A DNA stretch of 64,000 bases from assembly GCA_003640385.1 (NCBI GenBank), contig RCAB01000114.1, positions 1-64,000 of the forward strand, written 5' to 3'. The notes under the pieces are model-generated. The model made no database searches. It was not told where the DNA came from and worked only from the letters and a program-made list of their open reading frames with translations. Positions 56,929 through 64,000 of the stretch are shown here, one piece after another (positions within the stretch are counted from its first letter, which is position 1; every line of letters starts with the position of its first letter). The position numbers were made by a program, and so were the translations under genes. This stretch comes from Setaria digitata. Lineage: Eukaryota; Nematoda; Chromadorea; Rhabditida; Setariidae.

Positions 56929-59900
56929 TTTGCTAATATTTGATATAATTTGACGATAGTAAAAGAATATTTCTTGTCTTTTCCCTTTCAGAACAATCAA
57001 GAAAAAAAAAAAATCAGTAATTAATGCTATAATAGCTAATAATTTCCGATTAATGTAACAGTTAGAAGTAGTAATAGTGATACAAGTAACAGTATCAATA
57101 ATAATAATAGTAGTATTTAAGAATTCAGAGATTGACGTATGTGTGGAAGTCGACGCAGTTGCGCCTTTAATTTTGCGCATATGCGCTTAGGCGTCAACTT
57201 ACCACATAAAATTCTTATTCGACTTGTAATTTTCGTCAGTGATATAATTTTGTTGATTGCTGATGATAACTGTGATAACTTTTGGAATTCAGAAATATTG
57301 TGCCACTGAAATAAATATTCAAAGAAAAATAAAGTTTTATTGAATTTATAAATTAGCCGTGATAACGGATCTGCATTTATTAAACGAAATTTTTCCAAGG
57401 TTTGTTAGCATGATTGGATGTATTGTTAATGTGTAATACAAATTATTATGATATAAAATGATGATGATGATACAATATGATGTGATATCTATCAAATAAA
57501 GAAACGTTCAAAAATACTTAATTTTTTTTACTTATCATTTTGCTAAGAGAGAAAAGAAAAACTGATAAGACCAAAAGAGGACAGTTAATTTCGGTCCTAA
57601 AATTCCCGCTTAATATATATCTTATCAAATTTTGACTGGTTTTAATTTTTTTAGCATTCTGACTATATATTTTATGTGGATTCAACCGAATACTTTACAA
57701 TCATTTAATTGGTCAAATGGAAACAATCATCATTTGCAGCATTTAATAGATTAACAGTGAATGTAACTTGCCATGAAATTTATTTTAAAATGAGGAAAAC
57801 AGATATGTGTACTGGAAGTACATGCATGAAATAATAGCGAAATTTAATCTAATAAAATTAAATTTGGGCGCTTTTTAAACTTTTTAAAGACGAATTTTCA
57901 ATAATTTCAAAATGGAATGAAAAATATATGAAAATCTTAAGGAAATTTTTGTTAGGAAAAAAGTGGTTTAGCTGCATATTTGTAGATTTGCCACACAAGT
58001 AATAATCTACCTGTCGTTTCCACCGGCTCAATTAAAGCATAAAATGTGAAAAATTTTAGATTTCAGTGCAGTGTTAAAATACTGTTTTCACAAGAAACAG
58101 ATCGAAATTTTTTCTTTTTGAAAAGAAAAAAATTCTATACCAAACTTTTCATAAGCTAAAATTCCTTATTAGAAAAAGAAGAAAATTAAATTGAAAGGCC
58201 AAATTTTGGAGTAAACAATATAAACATACCTTTATAAAGTATTCAATTAAACCTCTGTAGGCAAACGTAAATATTCAGAATGACAAAAAAGATGCTTTTT
58301 TTTTGAATCCATGATCATATAGTGCTCGACTACGAGGAATAATAATTAAGACGCGCTGATGTATATAAATGCCCTATGACCCCGAATAAATGCATGCATG
58401 CTATTAGCAAGACATGCAAATGCGTTTGCATGTTAGTGTTTAATATGCATTGCAGATTTATATTAATTATATAAAATCAATAGAACACGATGAAAGAGGC
58501 AGAAGAAAAATTGAAAATGTCATTTTTTTTTCTTTATAAATTACCAAGTGAAAATTTTAGAAATATTTTGAACTGGAATTCTGAGAAAACTACCATCTCC
58601 TACCATAAATTATCAAATTAAAATTTTAAAAGTAATTCGAACTGAATTTTCCAGGTTGATTTCTGAAGAAAAAACTTTTTCCAAAAAGGACTCAAATTTC
58701 AAGCTCTGATCGACAAATGGAAGTTTTTTTTTATCAGTCAAACATATGCATGTTACGAGTTTTTGATAAAAATGAAAAAATTCCAAATAACAGGAATAAT
58801 TCTAATTTACGAATGCAAAATTTACTGTTGGTTAAAATCATGCTAAATTAATTAAACAATCAAAGACCATTCATTAAAGCTTACTGAAAAAAAATGTCTA
58901 GAAAAAAAAGTACCAATTTAGCACGCCTTTTATCCTATGTTTTTAGAAAATGATTATCACTTAAAAATATTAAGTAATACTTATTAGAAAAATATATTCC
59001 TAAATAATAATGACAGAAAATAAATATCACTTAAAAATATCAATATTTTCTATCTTAACAGAAAGAAAGACAAAAAAGAAGAAAATAACGGAAAGTTATC
59101 GAGACCAGCAATTATTATTGACCATATTAGAAAACTGAAATGTCATGTAAGTACCAGGATAAATAAACAAATAAATAATCAAAATGGACAAATAACTGAA
59201 AAAAATGAAAATAGAAAGGAAAAAAGGGCAAGATTAGATGGTATGAATGGATTTAGAATGGAAAGGTCAGCATTCAAATAACAATGATAGTAGAATGAGA
59301 ACGAGGTAGAGGGGAAAGGTTACTGGATTCACTATGAAGGATGAAAAAAAGAAAAGAGGAAAGAGGTAGAGTGGAGTAAATAGGTAATAAGTGTACCAAA
59401 ACCATGCCGATGATAGGGTTAGTACTACTACTCCAGGTCACATCTTAGGTGGTACACCGACGATAAATGTGATCATCAGCTGATGATGAAGAAAGATACT
59501 TATTCTTCCATCCTACTTAATGAGTTAATTTATTTTCATCTTTTTTTTGTTCCTTTTTGATATAAATGAACGGAATGTAATGAGATGAGAACAACCTTTA
59601 TGATGAATATTTTGAAGAAATGATGGTTCTGATTGAAAAGGATTGTGAACAAATGATTAGAAATGATTTGTGAATAGATGGCAAGTTAAGTAAAGGAAGT
59701 GATGATATAAGTATGTCTTAAATGAGGCATATAATATTTCATCGGTCACATTTAAACAACCAAAACCATTGCTATTTTTGCTGGGAAATACGATAAGTAT
59801 TGGAGATTTATCAAACTATTTCTATTGGAGAATACGATAAATAACAAATTTATCACTGACTGCATTAGCAAAAAAATCGTGCGCTCAGATGAAAAATTAT

Positions 59901-62560
59901 CAGTAGGAGAAAGCAAAATCAAATGGTATTTAAGGATACTCATTTTTCAAATGCATTCTTAAAACTACCAAAATTATCCCTTATATTCCGGAAGAAAGTG
60001 ATAATCGGAAATTAAAAACTCCCGTAATTATTCTGTAATCAAAATTCCCGTAATCGGTGTATTTCAATAAATATTTCCAGCAAGCCGAAATATAATAACG
60101 AAATGAAACGAACAACAAATCGTGCAACCATTCCTCTCCCGGAAATTCCCACCATTCATTTCCACCGGGAAAGAATTATGATCAAATATATCGAATAAAG
60201 CTACTGTAATTGGGTACTGTAGTAAAGTAATGAATTTCAAATAAATTACAAAAGGAGATTATTATGAATGCTGACCATTTTACTATTTTAAACTGATAAT
60301 AAAAAAGTGTGTAAAGGATAACTCGAACACTTCTAAATTGTCCTTTTTTATCACATAAAATGTGATATACTAGTTCAATTATTTAGAAACTGAATGACAG
60401 CAAAGAATTCATAGGATGAAATGTGAGAAATTAAATTAGAAATTATTCGAATGTTTAATAATTGCTTAAAAGTAAACTAAGAAAAATCCAGACTTCTTCA
60501 AAAATACGAGCGACAGCGACGGCACACACAACTATTCGTAACTGAGAAAAATATAATTTGATTGTATTATAATTGGATAATTGGAAATGAATATTACAGA
60601 TTCTAATTAAACTTTCGTTCTACTTTGGACATTTCTTGCTTCATTCAAAATATGATCGAATTGATTCGTATCGAAACGCAATGGGAAAGTTTGTACTTTT
60701 ATTTGAATATATCACCACCATTCAACAATTTCCGCTTTTCCGATGTTTCCGGATACACTACCCGATGATGGCAAATGAATGATGTGATAACCGAAAGAGA
60801 AATCTAAGTGATTAAATTTCAAACAAAAGAATTTTAACAATCTTTCATTTATCAGAAACATTTATTTACAGTTAAGCAACAACGTCTGAAATTTAAAAAG
60901 TTTGCTTTTTATATGATTGGAGAATTTAGCATATGCTAATACCGACTGAGATGACTGTAAATTTTTTTTGAAAATTTGACATAATTCGGAAATTTTTAAT
61001 TTATAGTAATTTAAATGAAATAAATAACAAGAAGAGAGGGATTTAAGAATGTCCATTTATCCACGAAATAAATTTCGCTATATCCCTTCTCATTTTCAGC
61101 AGAATGTTTTGAATTTGAGAATATTAGAAAAAAAAAATGTCAACACTTGGCATTTCACAATTTTGCAAAAGAAAAAAAGCAAACTATCATACAGTAGCGT
61201 CACATAATAATTATACAAAAAATAAAAGTAAGTTAATTTTCAATTTCTCGCCCACTTCAAGTGATAATTAACGAAAATAGCGTACTGTCTTTATCATTTG
61301 AACGTCAGTTAAATTGTGAATTAAAGTGAATAAATGCCATCTCAACTCCTTAATCCCAGTTAATCTGTTCCCCCAACAACAGATACCATTCCCCGAGATA
61401 TCGCAGTGGAGAAAAAAAAAGTAACACGGAAGTAACAGATTTAATGCGGCCTCTATCCCCCAGTAAACCTAAAAATCTCGTTGTGTATCTTACAGTTTCT
61501 TAACTTAGTGAGCATAATAGATCTAATAAGATTTAGTCTAATCTTTTCTTTTCTTGCATGTAAAAAGAAGAAAAAGGGGATTGAAAAAAGAGGGAAAAAA
61601 GAAATTTCAATAAAGATTTAAATTTGAATCATCCACTCCGGAAAAAGAAATGGAAAAAATAAATTAAAATCCAGAATGAAATTTTTGAAATTCCTCTTGA
61701 ATTTTTTTTTTAGAAAAAACCAAATCAGCAGAAATTTCTATTAGTAAATGAAAAAATTATTTTAAAATTTAGCAACGATTAAATGAAGTGCGACACACAT
61801 CGCTTAATTTACTATCTGAAATTTGTAAAATTTCGAAATAACGAAATTACCATATACTGTATATAATTTAATAAAAATTGTTCGACGAAATGTAAAGCAA
61901 AAATTTCCTGTACTCAAGAATAAAATGACAGAAATAATTCAACAAAACGGATAAAAATAAATAAAAATAAAAGCCAAAAAAAAAAAGAAATACTAAAGAA
62001 AGTTTTCCAACTTGAATTACACCTGGAAAAAGTTTCTTTTAAATTGCACAAATTTATCATGAATGTAAAACATAGTAAATTAAATTTCAAATACTTCAAG
62101 CATTCAAAAAAAAAAAAAAATTGATAAAAGTTTGTTGAATGTTAGTGAGTAAAATTCATGATAAGTTTACGTTTATTTCTTTATTTATTTTTTGAAATTC
62201 ATTAATTTCATTTAGCCAATTTTCATTTCTTTCCTCATCTTCCTTCCAATTAATCATTTTTAAATCCTTTTTTTTTTTTTTATTTTTTTCTCTTTTCCGT
62301 ATTGCTATAACGAAAAATCTCAAATTTTATCATCAGAGTTTTTTCATCTCAAAAAGAAAAAAATTATATTTATCGTAAATAACGAATGAAGAAAAAATGA
62401 TTTGAAATTATTTTTTGAAGAAAAAGTAACAATAAAGGAAAAGTTTCAAAAAATAACATTTAAATGATTTTTAAAAATATTTTAAATCTATCAAAAATGA
62501 GAAAAAGAGTAATTTCAAATGAAAAAGACCCAAACTCTTAGCAAAATTTCGACGAATAGC
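56929..62560. other. AT-rich region upstream of cyclin D
   Basis: No exon can be supported. An open frame on the minus strand (57398-57117) runs through a good GTAAGT donor near 57203-57198, so an untranslated or alternative first exon of cyclin D is conceivable. Short inverted repeats occur near 59391-59457 and 60139-60170. The rest is low-complexity. Confidence 0.5.
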
Positions 62561-62569
62561 TCTCAATTT

Positions 62570-63150
62570 CTCGTCTCAGTTGTGCACCGTTGGTTTGGGT
62601 GAACTGACGGTTGGACAGTTCGTTGCAATTATTCCGTTTTTCGGGAGGCGTTACCGCGGGGCGGAGCAGTCTGTCTTCCTAGCTCTAGTTTTCCCCGACC
62701 TCGAAATCCCCGCCCTGCTTCTTTTGCTACCCCCTCTCCCGTACCTCCCCCGCGTCATCGCGTAATCTCCACATCCCGTACACATCATTCATCCCGGGAA
62801 AGCGCTTTCATCCTGAATTTCCATCAGCTTGCAAATTTCTCATCTCGAATCATCGCATCTGGAAGCTCTAACCTTCTCCCGTTATCTCTCGTTATCCGTT
62901 GATCTTTGCTGTCACCATCATGTCACCAACGTTTCCGTCTTCTTATCTTTTTCAATTTCTCTCTGCATTCCCCCATCTCCTCCACCGCCCATTCTATCAC
63001 TTTTCGTATTATCAGCCATCCTCGCGCATTATCAGCATTATCTCATCATCAAAGGCGGTTTTTATTCTTTCATCTTCACCTCTTCTTCCTTTTCTCTTCT
63101 TTTTTTCTTCCTCTTGCTTCTGGTATATCTCGGGAATGAGCAAATGTGAT
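62570..63150. other. GC- and C/T-richer island
   Basis: The first 190 bases are much less AT-rich than anything else nearby and include CCGCGGGGCGGAG, a GC-box-like sequence. The next 380 bases are strongly pyrimidine-rich on the plus strand. Open frames here are Ser/Leu/Phe-rich, as expected from CT-rich DNA, and none looks like a real protein. A promoter or 5' region of a neighbouring gene is the likeliest reading, but direction cannot be told. Confidence 0.45.
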
Positions 63151-63549
63151 GATGGAAGCCAAAAATTGTCAACTATAATAAGCTTGTAAATATTATCACT
63201 TTGATAATTAAAGTTTTATCATATAATACGAATTTTTGGCTACTAATAATCATTCATGCGAACGAGAGAGTTTTACATTTTAATCACTATCGAAATGGCT
63301 TACTTATTTCACATTCACTGTGATAAACATGAAAGTTATGGTAGCAAAAGAATTTCAACAAAAATTACTAACTTATAATTCAAAATTTCCATTGGAATGA
63401 TTTTAAAAAAAAAAAAAGAAAGAAAGAAAAATATATAAACGCTTGGTCTGTTAAATGTCAATTCCTAATGATCAAAATTTTTTTATTTATTTTATTTTTT
63501 GTTTCTTTTTTTTCTTTGTAGATTTAGAAATAAATTCCTCATAGTTTTT

Positions 63550-63580
<31 letters not shown>

Positions 63581-64000
63581 TTGGCGACATTTTTTCTTCC
63601 TTCTGAATTTCTGCAATAAAATTTTGATAAATTTTTAAACATTTGAGACTTTTATTTTTATTCTAACATTTATTACCAGTGAATAATGGTATTGCTGATC
63701 AGAGTCATATAGTAATAAAGTTCAAAAAAAAAAAAAAAAAAAACAAAATACAAAATACTGTGCAATATTTTTAAGGAGAATATGACGAAGAAGCAAAATT
63801 AATTAATAATTCTAACTGCTGGAATTTCTTAGTGCACAAATATGAACATTTGTAAATGAGAAAGGAAAACTTGAATTAAGTAATTTAATCATTCAAATTC
63901 TAACAATACATATCTGCATCGTATACTGTAGCATTACAGTAATTCAAATAGTATTTAGCAATATGATCCAATGCAAATTTCATTCATTTTCATTATTAGC
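63151..64000. other. AT-rich end of the window
   Basis: Only poly-A/T runs and low-complexity DNA are visible. No exon or repeat of note. Confidence 0.6.

Noticed and set aside
56639..56953. Val/Ala-rich plus-strand frame
   Set aside because: It is the antisense of the Thr/Ala repeat-coding part of cyclin D exon 1.
62580..63189. Three overlapping Ser/Leu/Phe-rich frames at the right end
   Set aside because: They are frames of the same CT-rich tract; composition explains them.

Overview
The window reads as nuclear DNA of a nematode, most likely a parasitic (filarial/spirurid-type) one. It is very AT-rich, full of A/T homopolymers. Its genes are cut into short exons whose introns end in TTTCAG-like acceptors, and the protein families fit worms: a worm-type casein-kinase-1 relative, a D-type cyclin and an Ldh2-family malate dehydrogenase. 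Species cannot be decided from the sequence alone.

Five protein-coding genes can be reconstructed by joining exons in phase. (1) Plus strand, 2959-7308: a ten-exon Ldh2-family malate/lactate dehydrogenase. (2) Minus strand, 8959 to about 12305: a cyclopropane-fatty-acyl-phospholipid synthase-like methyltransferase, tail-to-tail with gene 1; its extreme 5' end is unresolved. (3) Minus strand, 17686-22272: a CK1/TTBK-like protein kinase; its last exon is ambiguous. (4) Plus strand, 24384 to about 27010: a small secreted cysteine-containing protein, head-to-head with the kinase. (5) Minus strand, 29923-56928: a cyclin D homologue whose last three coding exons are separated from the cyclin-box exons by a single intron of about 23.2 kb (31202-54382). 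That intron accounts for the large gene-poor middle of the window. A possible 3' end of another plus-strand gene is at 2-109.

The rest (110-2950, 12.3-17.7 kb, 27-29.9 kb, the giant intron, and 57-64 kb) is AT-rich low-complexity sequence with microsatellites, GA tracts, AT palindromes and a few inverted repeats. Two stretches stand out by higher GC: 52540-52890 inside the giant intron, and 62570-63150 at the right end.

The sequence also carries marks of assembly. Five single N characters each sit at or close to the junction of two nearly identical direct copies. One base in the dehydrogenase and one in the kinase tail look like possible indels. Two introns appear to use GC instead of GT donors. 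The genes have no obvious common pathway; their order looks like ordinary eukaryotic neighbourhood. No operon, CRISPR, rRNA or convincing tRNA was seen.
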